From Sambucus nigra (lineage: Eukaryota; Streptophyta; Magnoliopsida; Dipsacales; Adoxaceae): 64,000 bases of DNA. The stretch's first letter is position 1. Each line of letters begins with the position of its first letter. Shown here piece after piece: positions 1 to 11,217 of this stretch. The position numbers were made by a program, and so were the translations under genes. The stretch is from assembly GCA_949130495.1 (NCBI GenBank), contig OX422219.1, forward strand, positions 262,865,111 through 262,929,110, given 5' to 3'. Under the pieces are notes generated by a model that was not told the DNA's origin, did not search any database, and saw nothing but the letters and a program-made list of their open reading frames with translations.

Positions 1-510
1 GTTTAGACTTTCAGACCATTTGACATGCTGCAGCTATTATGGGAGTTTCAGGTCCTCATATTATGACGCTTCCACTTCTATCATTTCAGTTCCATTGTTT
101 AGACTTTCCACTCAGGGCAGATCTTGCCCATTCTCATTATTACATGTCAGAGAGACATTGTACACATTTCAATTACATATTCAATATTCAGTCGGATTTA
201 GTATTACTACATTTTTTGTGGTTTTGATTTTTATGTAACTAGGATGATTATTCTCGTTTCTTTATTTTCAGTTAGATAGTGTTTTATTCATTATTCATTG
301 GTTCGTGAAAATTGTTGGATGTGTTTAATTATTTAAATTGAATAATTTTTACCAATGGGAAAATGTTTTGACACTAGCTTAATTAATTATTAGGTGGTTA
401 ATAAGATAGTTATTTTTCGACAGTGATGCTAAGAATGAACCAATCGGATACACTATTTTAAATTTCATAAAGGACTGCCCACCCGGTATTTAATTGGGTA
501 CGGTGTCACA
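1..510 (+). mobile_element. 3' part of a chromovirus-type LTR (cut by window edge)
   Basis: The stretch ends with an ACCCGGTATTTAATTGG-like block and GGTGTCACA, preceded by CGACAGTGATGCTAAGAATGAACCAA. The same ending occurs at 14030-14121 in a solo LTR whose borders are proven by a target duplication, and in reverse at 17093-17170. It is therefore read as the right end of an LTR of the same broad family, + orientation, ending CA at 510. Its left part lies outside the window, so whether it is a solo LTR or the 3' LTR of an element cannot be told. Confidence 0.7.
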
Positions 511-2150
511 ATTTCGTTTTCAAATTCACCAATTCGTAACTTCATTCCCATTTAATTTTCTGTAGTAACATATGTATTATCACTAGACAATATGTACAAA
601 TACATTTAAAAAACTGTGGTGCTCAAGAATGGTTTGCAAGTACTCTTAGTAACCCAAAACAAATGTGGCATGTGCTAAATATGGGTTCTTATCTTAATAA
701 TATATTTAATTATTTATGTATAATGAGAACTTTATAATTGATTTCGAGTTACATCTCAAATTTTAAATTAATTTTCGATGTTAATATGCCTATCACATGC
801 CAAAAAATTGCCACTAATTATTTTTAGAAAATTATCATTATAATAGGGAATATAATGTATTAAGACTATTTTTGAAGTGTGGGTGCAAATTAAAATCGGT
901 CATAAAAGTCGAGAATAAAATATTCCATAAAATGTTTATAATCTCGATATTTCTGAATATTGGAAGCTGAACAAATAGGTCTTTTTTTTTTATCAAAGAC
1001 ATTCCCTAATTGATTCCATCAAAATATAGTTTTCATACTATGTTTTATTTGCACCGATAGTAGATATTTTAAAATGTGATCTAATGGGGTGTATTGGAGA
1101 AAAAAAAATAGGAGGTTATATTGGAGCAAAAACAAAATAGATGACTTATGTGACTACATACTTAGTGTTTTGATGACTAGATTTTATATATGATTTTTGC
1201 GAGAGTGCCAAGAAATGGTTTTGGGTCTTTCTAACCAACATTAATTGTGCTTACCCCACAAATAATCAAATGAATGTTCTTTGTTTGAGTGCTTCAATTA
1301 AAAAGAGTTTTTTTGAACTGCTAAATCGTTTTTTGCTTAAGATTTACAACTATAAAACATGAATTGGAATTAAAGAACATTAAAAGCAAACAAAGAAGAA
1401 ATCAAAAGTAAACTTGCGAACTAAATCAATAGCAAAATAACGGAATTATAGCAAAGGAAATTAAACTAAATCAATAGAAAAATAATGAAATTAGGATGCT
1501 GAAAACATGAAAACAAATTGTAAGTTGAGTGAAAAGTTATAGAATAATTAGAACACGAACTAAATATAACCTTACAAACTATTTAGAATAATAATAAACT
1601 AATAGAATAAATAAATTGAGAAAATATAATTAAAGTAAAAAGGTTTTTTGATTGAGAGTTTTCCTCTAGTTATGTCCTCTAATTGTTTAATTATAACCCT
1701 TAAATTGCAACTGTTATGGTCGAGTAATTGTTGGGAAGATTCTTTTTGAATTTACAAATTGTAAAATGCATATTCAAATGCGTGTGACCAAATCCTCTTA
1801 GTAACTTCCCACATGTTCTTATTTCCATGTGTATTCTCCCTGAAGGTCCATGTGTACTTGCACGAATGTGACTATCATTGTCCTCTTGGCCATTTTGATT
1901 ATGGTAATTTTCTCATTTAATTTCTACATGTCACCAATACATTGGCCGATTAAATATGGTGTAAACATACCCTTGCACTAGTTAATTTATGAAAATGTTA
2001 ACAGGTTGATTATTTCACTTCCCACATTAAATCGCCAAGGTTCCTTAGCTTCAAAAAATGTTTGTTGATTGTCCTTCCCATATTTTGGAATTGATGTTAA
2101 TGATCACATTATGAAAGTTACCCTCATCTCTTTAAGAGATTTAGGCGGCT
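511..2150. other. AT-rich DNA without recognised features
   Basis: No open frame of interest, no terminal repeats and no similarity to the elements elsewhere in the window were seen. It contains A/T runs such as the T tract near 982-992. It may be old decayed repeat DNA or host intergenic DNA. Confidence 0.5.
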
Positions 2151-2182
2151 AGGATGATTTTCATCATTAAGATTTTCACTTT

Positions 2183-3610
2183 TTGATTCATTTTCTCTCA
2201 TCTTGTTGTTTCTCTTGCTATGCTTATCCATATCTAATAACCATGTTTTCCAATTGTGAATACAAGTATGTTTATTCTCCTTCAACACCTCCTTATCCTC
2301 CTAAGGGAATTTCTCATGCCTCATCTTCATACCATAATGTTCCATGCCCCAAACTTTTTTTGAACCAAATTTGAGCGAGTTTGAATATCTTTTTTTTTTT
2401 TGCTTCCTCGGATGAAGCATATTACTTACATGCCAATTCTCTTCAGCTCACTATTGACTGCATTATGATCTTACGGGTTAGTCCCTATAATTAATGGGCT
2501 TCTTTTGTTCCTCCTCCCCTACACCATGTCATAGAAAACACCCTCAGGGCATGGAAGATCCTCAAAATTATGGATGGAGGATAATTCCCATTTTAGCTCC
2601 CACTGTTGAGGTCGATCCTTCCCAATTCAACTCCCCCTATATTTAGCCTTGGGACCTTCCAACTTAGCATCCTAATGACACATTGTCAATTGGTTATCAT
2701 TAACTAATTCCTTTTATTTCCATAACTTATCAACCCCATCTATTTTTTCCTTCCACTTCCCTATCTCCTTAAGGTGCGAATGGACTCAAAATTTTCTCCT
2801 TATTATCATTTTGATGCCTTTAAAACTATGAAGGTAAACCTAATGATGGCTTGGCTCTCTTCAAGCTCCTCTTCTTCAAGCGATTCTTATTTTGATGTGA
2901 TTATGTACAAAAATACCCCTATCCATCCCTTTGTCCATCACCCTATTCATTCGTTAAGAAATAATTTATGCCCTAGTGACATCATAGTTAGAGCTACTTT
3001 TAATTGGATGTCTTGGAGGATCTAGTTAGTCACCACTACTTTTATCTTAATAGTGATAACACCTTATTTGTGAAACCCCCATTATACATTAAACTCTTTT
3101 GAAGATTTCAGGACTTACTTAGAGGATAAACCTCATAACACCCCTATGTGGTATATATTTTCCTCTTGTCAAATAGACATGGCTTAAACTCATGAGTTAT
3201 TCATGCCTTTTCTCATCTCTATTTTATGTTCTTCTTCGAGACAATGCTCTCAATAATTTCAAATGGACCAATGAGGAAATAAAGCATTTTGAAGGAGTCA
3301 TGCCTACAATTAAGGCTCAAATAAACTTCTTGTTGATTATCATCATTATATTTTTGAAAGCAGTGGAAGGATTTTCTTCCCAGAAGTATTTTTTCAAAGT
3401 TCTTCGAGATTCCTATGAATATTTCAAAATAGATAATCAAAAATTTTGTCTGATAGATATGAGTTTGAAAAAATATATCATGACCCAATCAATGTTTTTC
3501 TTGATGATAATGATCCCAATCCTTTCCTTATTGATGATGAGATTGCTTTGAGGGGTGCTGAATTGGAGGAACTGGATAACCAAGATATTCAGAGACTTTT
3601 GAACAAGTAG
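2183..3610 (+). pseudogene. Unrecognised, decayed coding-like stretch
   Basis: Short open segments follow one another on the + strand: about 2183-2374, 2774-3025 and 3192-3551. In another frame an acidic peptide of roughly 50 residues (about 3457-3610) contains the motifs DDNDPNPFLIDDE and LEELDNQDIQ. Serine-rich runs and D/E-rich composition look more like protein than random AT-rich DNA, but frames change repeatedly and stops intervene. No protease, RT, integrase or transposase motif was seen. It could be a broken host gene, an extra ORF of a transposon or a chance pattern; no function is proposed. Confidence 0.3.
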
Positions 3611-4303
3611 GATTTAGATCTAAGACTTCCCAGGGAATGAGAGAATATATATTAAGTCAAGATCTTTACCAATATGAGTGGGACACTTATTATAAACTTG
3701 TGACCTATATGTTCCCTCATTATTATGACCTCACTCATAGTCATCCTTGAGGGATTTAGTCTCTAATGGTTTCAATTTGTTTTATTGATATTTCATTATG
3801 AATCATAATAGACTTATGTGACATATTTTCAGTGTATTTTGTGAGATTTTGATGTAAACTTATTTAAATATTTTATTGTGTTCAAAACAAAGGTTTTTGT
3901 GCAATTTTTGTTTCTTAACCATACCAATAATCTAGTGTTGTTGTAAGTGTTTACTGATATTCTAGTTAAGTGGTTTTAGTAATTTCAAATGTTAGTCAAA
4001 TAGTTCTTTGAAGCCTGAATCCGAATAAGGTTTTTATGATCTTCGAAAATTTATTAACCAAATATGGGTAAAATATTTAATCATAATTTTACCATTAAAA
4101 ATTGTTGAGTATTTGTTCGACTAACTTATCATTTAGAATTTGGTGGGAACGTTTTGACATGTGGCAAAGTTAACTTTCCTACCACTATATAAGTAATTTT
4201 TTTATTAAAAAAGAAACAACTTTTTGCCATGGTCTTTCTCTACTGATCATTCACTTTTGTCAACCCTCTTCTAGGTTTTTCTCTCTCCAAACCATTAGTT
4301 CTC
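3611..4303. other. Non-coding, with a TATA-like site
   Basis: An AT-rich stretch with no long frame. TATATAAG at 4186-4193 is followed by a pyrimidine-rich leader (TTTCTCTCTCC near 4277) of the kind seen in plant 5' untranslated regions, leading into the small frame at 4304. This is only a positional suggestion of a promoter. Confidence 0.3.
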
Positions 4304-4603
4304 CATGTATTATAGCTCTGAATCTTATGCTTCCTCTTTTGAAGAGTTTGTACAAATGGTGGCCGAGGATGTTTGATGCTTATCTTATATAATGTGGTCC
4401 CTATGTCCCTCTCTTTTGAGATTAATGATTATGAGCCAATTAGTGGGAACGAAGTAGAGGAAGGCCAAATCCTAGCCTCAGGTGAGGAGACCTCTGAAGG
4501 AGATGATATTGATGTCCAAATAGTTTATGAAAGCATGGCTCATGAAAACATAAATGTGGCCAGAATGCTTAAACTCAATAAAGAAACACAACGCATTTTA
4601 TAA
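4304..4603 (+). pseudogene. Small acidic hypothetical frame with an early stop
   Basis: From ATG at 4304 a frame reads about 23 residues (serine/glutamate-rich, with SSFEEF) and then meets a stop. In a second frame, 4373-4603, an acidic peptide of about 76 residues continues, containing GNEVEEGQILASGEETSEGDD. A TATA-like box lies about 110 bp upstream. No known family is recognised. The acidic bias resembles the peptide encoded near 3457-3610, so both may be parts of one decayed transcription unit. It could also be chance. Confidence 0.25.
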
Positions 4604-5048
4604 ATAACTCATGAGCAAAGGCTACACACGTAAAGAAATTAAAAAGTTCAGATTCTCCAATGAAAAAGATAAATAAGACAACATTGCATTCGACAACCTT
4701 AAGTGGAGGGGCCAACCCACAGTCGTTGGCCAAGAAAAAATGTTATTAGGACACAACACGGGCAAGTGTAGGGGACCATGCAATGTTCAATTCCCCTTTT
4801 ATCTAAAACTACACAGTAGAAAATAAACACGGCTTCCATGCATGCCCCCCCACCCCCAAGTTAGATGGGACACCTTTATTTTCAAAATATATTCCCATGT
4901 GTTGTTAGTGGACATGCACAGAAAACCTAGCCATAACCAATAATCCCACTAATTCTTAACCAAAACACCTTAACATCACTATGCACCATTCCTCTACCGC
5001 TCAACAAACCATAACCATGGATGCTACTCCCACAACTTAGAGTACAAT
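4604..5048. other. Non-coding interval left of element E1
   Basis: No frame or repeat recognised. It includes a C-rich run near 4846-4857. The true left border of E1 may lie in here. Confidence 0.4.
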
Positions 5049-5678
5049 TGTAATCCCCAAGAGAATCCCTATCTTTAAGCTCACTGGTCATCCCATATAT
5101 GACCTCTCCTCATTACTACTAAGATTCTGCCCCTCTGCCTCAAGGGGTGAACGTTATAGGGTCGGCCTCAAAAGGGTTGGCCAAAATTAGACAAACAACA
5201 ATGTACCTATAAAAATACGGCAGCAAAGGTCATTTCTCTCATTCCAAGACTATGTAAAATGATACACATAATGAATACACAGGTGGGAAAATATTCATCT
5301 CCACCATAAACCTTCTATCATCTAGTGGATTAAGTTAGCAAGAATTTTACATGAGACTTAGGGGGCACATAACACCCCCAAACCACCTATCAATAAGCAT
5401 TGTATTGTGTAACTTGGGGACTAAGTCATTCTTTATTATTTCAAGTACTGAGAGAAAGTACCATTATAAATTATATAAAACTTATGAATTAATGAGAGAT
5501 AAAATGCACTAAAGTGGATGTAGGCCAGTGGGTTGAACCACTCTAAATTTGTGTTTGATCTTGCTTACTATCTATAATTACTACATTTATTCTTTATCAC
5601 ACTTGCCTAAAATGAGTTTTACATTTGACTCATTAAGTTCCTTCCATTTGTTTGAGATACCATTTTTGTGTATCGTTA
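5049..5678 (+). mobile_element. E1 5' LTR (left border uncertain)
   Basis: Its right end is fixed by the PBS that follows. The stretch holds a TATA-like CCTATAAAAATACGG near 5206 and, at 5514-5550, the block GTGGATGTAGGC...GGTTGAACCAC that also occurs in the LTRs of E2 and Tat-3. The proposed start, TGTAATCCCCAAGAG at 5049, resembles the start of the E2 LTR (TGTAACCTAAAATAAGAG). Without the 3' LTR the left border cannot be confirmed. Confidence 0.5.
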
Positions 5679-5679
5679 A

Positions 5680-5699
5680 TTTGGCACCGTCTTTGGGAA
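5680..5699 (+). other. E1 primer-binding site
   Basis: TTTGGCACCGTCTTTGGGAA differs by a few bases from the TGGCGCCGTCTGTGGGAA type used by many plant Ty3/gypsy elements. It sits immediately after the LTR and about 320 bp before gag. Confidence 0.7.
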
Positions 5700-6018
5700 T
5701 AGATTGATTAACTTAGCTGACTGCCCGGGTAAACTCGCTCACAACTTGGTCATACTCATAGATTTAACTCAGATCAAATCTGGACCTAGAGGGTTATACT
5801 TCTTCGTCTTCCAATTATTCCAGGGTAGTTTATGAGTTTCATTGGAGCTTGATTGAGAATTTGGATGGAAAACTCTAGTCACACTCATAATCTCTCGAAT
5901 TTGATCCTAAAGGTTCATCCAATTCATTTTCATTTATGTGTGTTCATCAGATTTAAGCATTTTCTGGGTAAAACACCTATTTATAAAGTTAGATCTATAA
6001 AATTACTATTCCCCTAAA

Positions 6019-8100
6019 ATGTCATCGAAGTTACCTTCACTATTTTTGTTCGACAGAATGAACGCCGAAAGTAATGCACCATCATCGGAGATAGTAGAGA
6101 TCATCAAAATTCTGAAGATGATGCATGCAAATCGGAAAAAATGCATATACAAATAATGGATCTAACATAAATGATTACAGAAGAGCCTCAGAGGGATCGA
6201 TTAACCCTCATACTTTTATGGTGATCAAAAGTAGAAACCCATTGGAGGAATTGCTGAATGCAATAAGGAAAGTTAGACCATAGAGGTTTTAAGGAAAGAG
6301 GGTTGTAGAATTTTGACAGTTGGAAATGGGATATGGGGACCCCTATAGTGAAGAGCAATATGATTAAGAAGAGGATAAATCATAGCCAAGAAGTCGGGAT
6401 TAATCTTACTAACTAGGTAAAACTTCATATATCCTAGGGACTGAAAGGGGAACTCAGACTGATCACCCTTCCCAACAGAAAGTAAGTGGATTTAATAGGC
6501 TCATGAAGTCTCCGACCTTAAGTAGATTGGGATCTAGATTCAGGTAACTCCTCTAACTCAAAGTCAATATAACATGAGTCAAATCTCAAATTGGCATAGA
6601 GGAATGTCAACCCTTTGAGGCTCGATCTATGTTGGACCTCAAGACTTGTCTCATACAATAACGAACATGACTAGATGAACCTTGAGCAAAGAAGTCTGAA
6701 GAGACAATCATATAGAAATCTAACGACTCTAGACAATCTCCATTCAGATATTAGAGAATAGATTAGGAGATCTCATGAATAGTAAAAATCCCTTTAAATG
6801 AGGGTATATGGAAGGATCTCCCTTTGTCCCAGTGATTATAAGCTATCATAATCCCACTAAATTCGAACCTCCAGATGTAACACCTAGGTATGGTGGGAGT
6901 ACAAACCCAATTCACCATGTAAAAATGTGTCAATCACCTGCAGATATGTATTCAGTACCAGATGAAATGAGGTGTCGAGATTTCTCAAAAACTCTTACTA
7001 GTGAAGCTCACGTTTGGTATACTAGTCCATCGAAAGGACAGATCAAAAACCTTACTTGAAAGTTTGTACACAATTTTTGCTTTGGGTTAAAACCATAAGG
7101 AGGGTCACACACCTTCTTAACGTCCAACAAAAAAGTAGGAGACTCTGAGATATTTCATTTCATAATTTAACAAAGAAAAACACAAAGTTATTGACTATGA
7201 TGAAAAGATCTCCATGATAGCCCTCAACAATGGACTTTAACTCGAAAAAGATTTACCAGGCACTCTCTAAGGACCCTCCTTCAATAATGAACGAAACTCT
7301 AGCTGAGGCTAGAAAGGTTATGGTTGTTAGCCTAATGACTGCTAAGAAATGAAAGTTTAAAGAAGATGGATCTGGAAAATATTCATAGGGAAAAATAAAG
7401 AAGGGGGGGGGGGGTAAGAAGTCTGAAGGAAAATTTACAAGTCACACACTCTTCACTATGCAAACCCACCACATCCTGAGTGAAATCAAGGATGAAGAAG
7501 AGATATAGTGGATGGGGAAATTGAAATCCCCACCTAACAAAAGGAATAAGAAATTTTTTTGTGAATTTCACTAAGATCATGGCCATAACACAAACGATTG
7601 TTATGCTCTAAATGATGAGATGGAGAAGTTTATCAAGAAAGGTAGTCTGAGAAAGTTTGTGGATTGAAATGATCATCCTCAACAGAAGAGAAAACATCAA
7701 GTGTCTCCCACCTAGGACAGAGAAAATAAAAGAAAAGATAAAAAGCCTAAAATAAGATGAATTAGATAATGAGTTTGATGGAGAAGATGTCCAGTTGTCC
7801 AATAAACCCACAGATCCAAAGGAGAATCAATGCATGATTTCATTCGACATAATGATAATTTATAGAGGAGTAGCTAGGGAAGGAACTGACCTAGATGACA
7901 AAAGTGCCTACATGGGAAAATCGAGAGTAGGTATTCGACGAATGGATATAAATCATACAATTAAAAAGGAGGAAGAAATTCATCCTAGGAAAGTGAAAAT
8001 CGATCATATGATCATTGGATTTTCTAAAATGGATTTCAAGAACATCCTTTATCTACAGGGTGATCCATTAGTCGTAAGCCTCATATTCAATCAATACAAT
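6019..8100 (+). pseudogene. gag: E1 gag and start of protease (decayed)
   Basis: Gag packages the element RNA. A likely start is ATG at 6019 (MSSKLPSLFLFDRMN). The capsid core is visible at 6808-7059 (GSPFVPVIISY, then YGGSTNPIHHVKM and EAHVWY), matching the Tat pattern of a capsid with D/N-P..H and a W residue. A zinc-knuckle-like CEFH-x-DHGHNTNDCYALNDE lies at 7560-7620, typical of the lineage. At 8030-8100 the frame enters the protease leader (DFKNILY...DPLVVSLIFNQYN), where E2 is inserted. Many in-frame stops and several frameshifts are present, and a run of G at 7404-7413 is a likely slippage site. It cannot make a full Gag. Confidence 0.75.
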
Positions 8101-8664
8101 TGTTGTAACCTAAAATAAGAGTATGATGTGAACCAATGAGAATGTGACGCCTTTTATCATCCAGTGTGCTCAATTTTGTGATTTTATCATGGTCTGTTTG
8201 TTATGTCCATCGGTCGGCGAATAACCAACCGCCTTCAAGAATGTGAACCATTAATAAAGTAAAACATGCACACCTAGAAATATCTACAATCACCCATACA
8301 CATGCACGTGATGACATGCTGACTCACGTTTAGTTGTTATCCATAATGTCAAAGGGTGCAAATACCAAATGTATAAATGTATTTCACCTCTTCTTCTTCC
8401 CATTATTATAAATAGTGTACTACACCCCTCAAGAAAGGGACGGGTAAAATATGGGATACACTAAAAAATAGAGAGTTATTGATAGCTTGTAATCAATCCA
8501 AATGCTTAGTGACTTAGTACTTGTGGATATAGGCACCTCATTGGGCTGAACCACATAAAAATATTTGTCTCCTTCTTTGCCTCTCATCTCTATTATTTAT
8601 CTATGATAGATAATTATTGGTGTAACAAAGCTAAGACTCATCATAAACACCATACCAATTTTAG
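8101..8664 (+). mobile_element. E2 left LTR
   Basis: Starts TGTTGTAACCTAAAATAAGAG and pairs with 19374-19952 over its whole length, roughly four bases in five by eye. A TATA box, TATAAATA, lies at 8407-8414 in the same place as TATAAATA at 19676-19683 in the partner. The block GTGGATATAGGC...GGCTGAACCAC is at 8523-8552. The right border is uncertain by about 10 bp (8664-8673) because the CA end is not obvious. Confidence 0.75.
8407..8414 (+). promoter_or_regulatory. E2 LTR TATA box
   Basis: TATAAATA, conserved in the right LTR at 19676-19683, is followed about 110 bp later by the conserved GTGGATATAGGC block. This is the usual position of a plant LTR core promoter. Activity is not shown. Confidence 0.5.
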
Positions 8665-8675
8665 ACACAAACAGA

Positions 8676-8694
8676 TTGGTGTCGTTTGTGGGAA
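8676..8694 (+). other. E2 primer-binding site
   Basis: TTGGTGTCGTTTGTGGGAA is a decayed version of TTGGCGCCGTCTGTGGGAA, placed just after the LTR. Confidence 0.65.
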
Positions 8695-8773
8695 TTCGAC
8701 AAGCCGTTGTTGTTTCCTACTTATTCTCAATCCCAAAGTAATTTTCCAGTAATTTGATTATAATTACTAGAAA

Positions 8774-10560
8774 ATGGCAGACAGTGCAGAAAGTAGCTAC
8801 GCGATTGAAACCATCCTACCCTGTGCCCCTCGAAGAGTAGGAGATCTCCAAGGAATTTTGATAAGAATAACTAAAAGTCAAGAGGTTGTGTAAGAGATTG
8901 TCAAATAGTTGACTTAAACGCTCCAAGACAGGCCTATGGCGAGCCCTATCATTCCATTTAAATGGGAACACCCTAACAGGAGAGGAAAAATGTTTGCTCT
9001 TACCCCTTATAGAGACAAGAAACTCATAAACCCAGTAGGAATGAATGAGAGGAGAAGATATAGGTACTCTAGGTAAACTAATCGAATCTACTGTCATGGT
9101 GACACCTCGTTCTTGAGGTCAACTGATTATTATTACATGAAATCATTCTCTTAGGAAAGGCCAAGCATGATGGAAAGACTGAGTAGAGGTTCAGTATTTA
9201 TCGCCTAGGACCCTGAGATGCAAGGGACCATTATCAGAGAGAGCCTAGAGGATCCAGAGATCGCCGAGAAGGATCTGTCAGGTCAAGGACTAGCGTACGG
9301 GGGCCAGTGCATGTTAGGAAAACTTTTTAGGAAGAGAGCTCAACACAAAACCATAGCTGAGAAGCTAAAGCTATCTCCATCAATGCCGACCCAAATGAGC
9401 AGCCATGGAAAGGCTCAATTAAATGATTAGAATGCCATTTGGGGGAAATAAAAAAGTCAAAAATTCCCTTACACATAGGTTTTGTAAAGGGATCACCCTT
9501 CATACCTACAATTATTGATTACCCTACACCTGCCAAGTTCAAGCCACTCGTGGTAACCCGAAAATATAATGGCAAAATAGATCCAGTACTTCACATAGAA
9601 TAATATCAAGCTTCTACCGACATCAATTCATTTCCCACTGAGATGTGTTAGCGAGAATTTTCTAGCACTATTACTAGGTCAACCTTGATCTGGTATAATA
9701 ATTTACTGTGAGGATTAATCTATAGCTTTCAACAGTTGGTAATTTATTTTCCAGTAACTTCTTATTTGGAGCCAAACTAGCCAAAAGAGTAGCATATTTA
9801 CTAAGTGTTCGCTAGTGAGCTGAAGAGATCACGTACGAGTACATCACCCCAATTAATAGTGAAAACTGGAGGTCATTGATTACGATGATAAGATGGAGAT
9901 CACTGGAATGATGAGCGGCATACTTCCTGAGAAACTATAATACGCTCAAATCAAAGAGCCTCCCAAGTTGATGACCAAATTACTAGCCAAAACTGGTAAA
10001 ATTATAAACATCGAGGAGGTAGTGGCTACTAAATAGTCACACAAATCCAAGGTGAATAGAAACAAGAGCTCCAAGAATAAAGAGAAAAAGGTTAAGAAAG
10101 TAGAGAAAATAAAAAAGTATGAAGAATACATTCCTCTCACTATTGGTGTGCATCACATTCTTGAAGAAATCTGGGGAAACATGGATCTTAAATGGCCCGA
10201 GAAGCTAAAATCTCCCCCAAATCGAAAGGATAAAACAAATTATTACTAGTTCCATAAAGATCACATCCATAACACGAATAGTTGCATAGCCTTGAAATTT
10301 AGATATAAAGCGTAATTCGAAGAGGAAAGTTGTTAAAGTTCATAAATAAAGAAGGACGAATAGATCCTTCAGATGAACGAGAAATCGGGAGACAATCAAA
10401 ATCCATTATATAAGGGGATATGATAAAAAAGGCAATGATGATGATGAGGATGATTTGAATCTATCGAGAAGACCCAAGGGGCCTGTACGGGAGGTGAAAA
10501 TAATATCTTTTGGCTGTAATTTTATTTCAGGTGGTGACGGAAGCAGAAGCGATGAAATAG
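8774..10560 (+). pseudogene. gag: E2 gag (decayed)
   Basis: A likely start is ATG at 8774 (MADSAESSYAIET). The capsid core is recognisable between about 9478 and 9900: FVKGSPFIPTIIDYPTPAKF, then YNGKIDPVLHIE and a region ending in TLIWYNN. A later piece at 9867-10140 contains LEVIDYDDKMEITGMMSGIL and a lysine-rich run. A degraded zinc-knuckle-like site (FHKDHIHNTNSCIALK, first Cys lost) is near 10245. The domain order matches E1 gag, supporting the same lineage. Stops and frameshifts are frequent. Confidence 0.65.
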
Positions 10561-10689
10561 CTGAGAGGAAAGCCTACTTCAATAAAGCCAAAGCGTGTTC
10601 CTACATTCGATAGATCAACCTATTATGTGACGTGGATATTCGCCCGAGGAAAAAAATCAATTGGTGATATGATTCCTCAAGGATAACCT

Positions 10690-11217
10690 GTTAGGAATAC
10701 TCTATTCTCATGACAACCCCCTAGTCATCACGATATTGGTTCACAAAGGAAGGGTAGATATAGTGTTGATTGATAATGGTAATTCAACTAACATCATATT
10801 CTACAACTACTTCGAAGGATTAGGGTTGTGCGATAGAAATCTTGAGACCTATCATAGGTCCATCATTAGTTTCTCAAGAGAGAAGGTGTATCCTTTAGGA
10901 ACTATCAACTTAGAAGTCGTAATTGCTACCTTACCAACCTAATGAACTAAAAAGATCCATTTATTTGCCCTTGAGAAGAACGTCACCTCAACGTACAACA
11001 TGATCTTTGACAGGGTTGGACTAAACAAGTATGAAGCTATGCCTTCTACTATGAATTAGTTTCTGAAGTTCCCCATGCATTATGGGGTCGACATAGTTAA
11101 AGGGAACCAAATTAAACCCAGGGAGTGTTACTACACATCAGCTGACTAGTCATAATTGAAGAATCTCACCACTACATACAAAAAGAAATCGTAGACTCTC
11201 ATGAGTAAGTAGAGTTG
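10690..11217 (+). pseudogene. pro: E2 protease (decayed)
   Basis: This would be the aspartic protease that cuts the polyprotein. It reads NPLVITILVHKGRVDIVLID, then NGNSTNIIFYNYFEGLGL. The D-x-G-S/T active-site motif appears as DNGNST, so the Gly is displaced. It continues with a decayed STYNMIFDRVGLNKYEAMPS, equivalent to the usual YNAILGRP..L..M.AVPS, and with YGVDIVKGNQ and RECY near 11080-11130. The 2.9-kb solo LTR interrupts the sequence at 11218, and RT follows at 14127. Confidence 0.65.
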
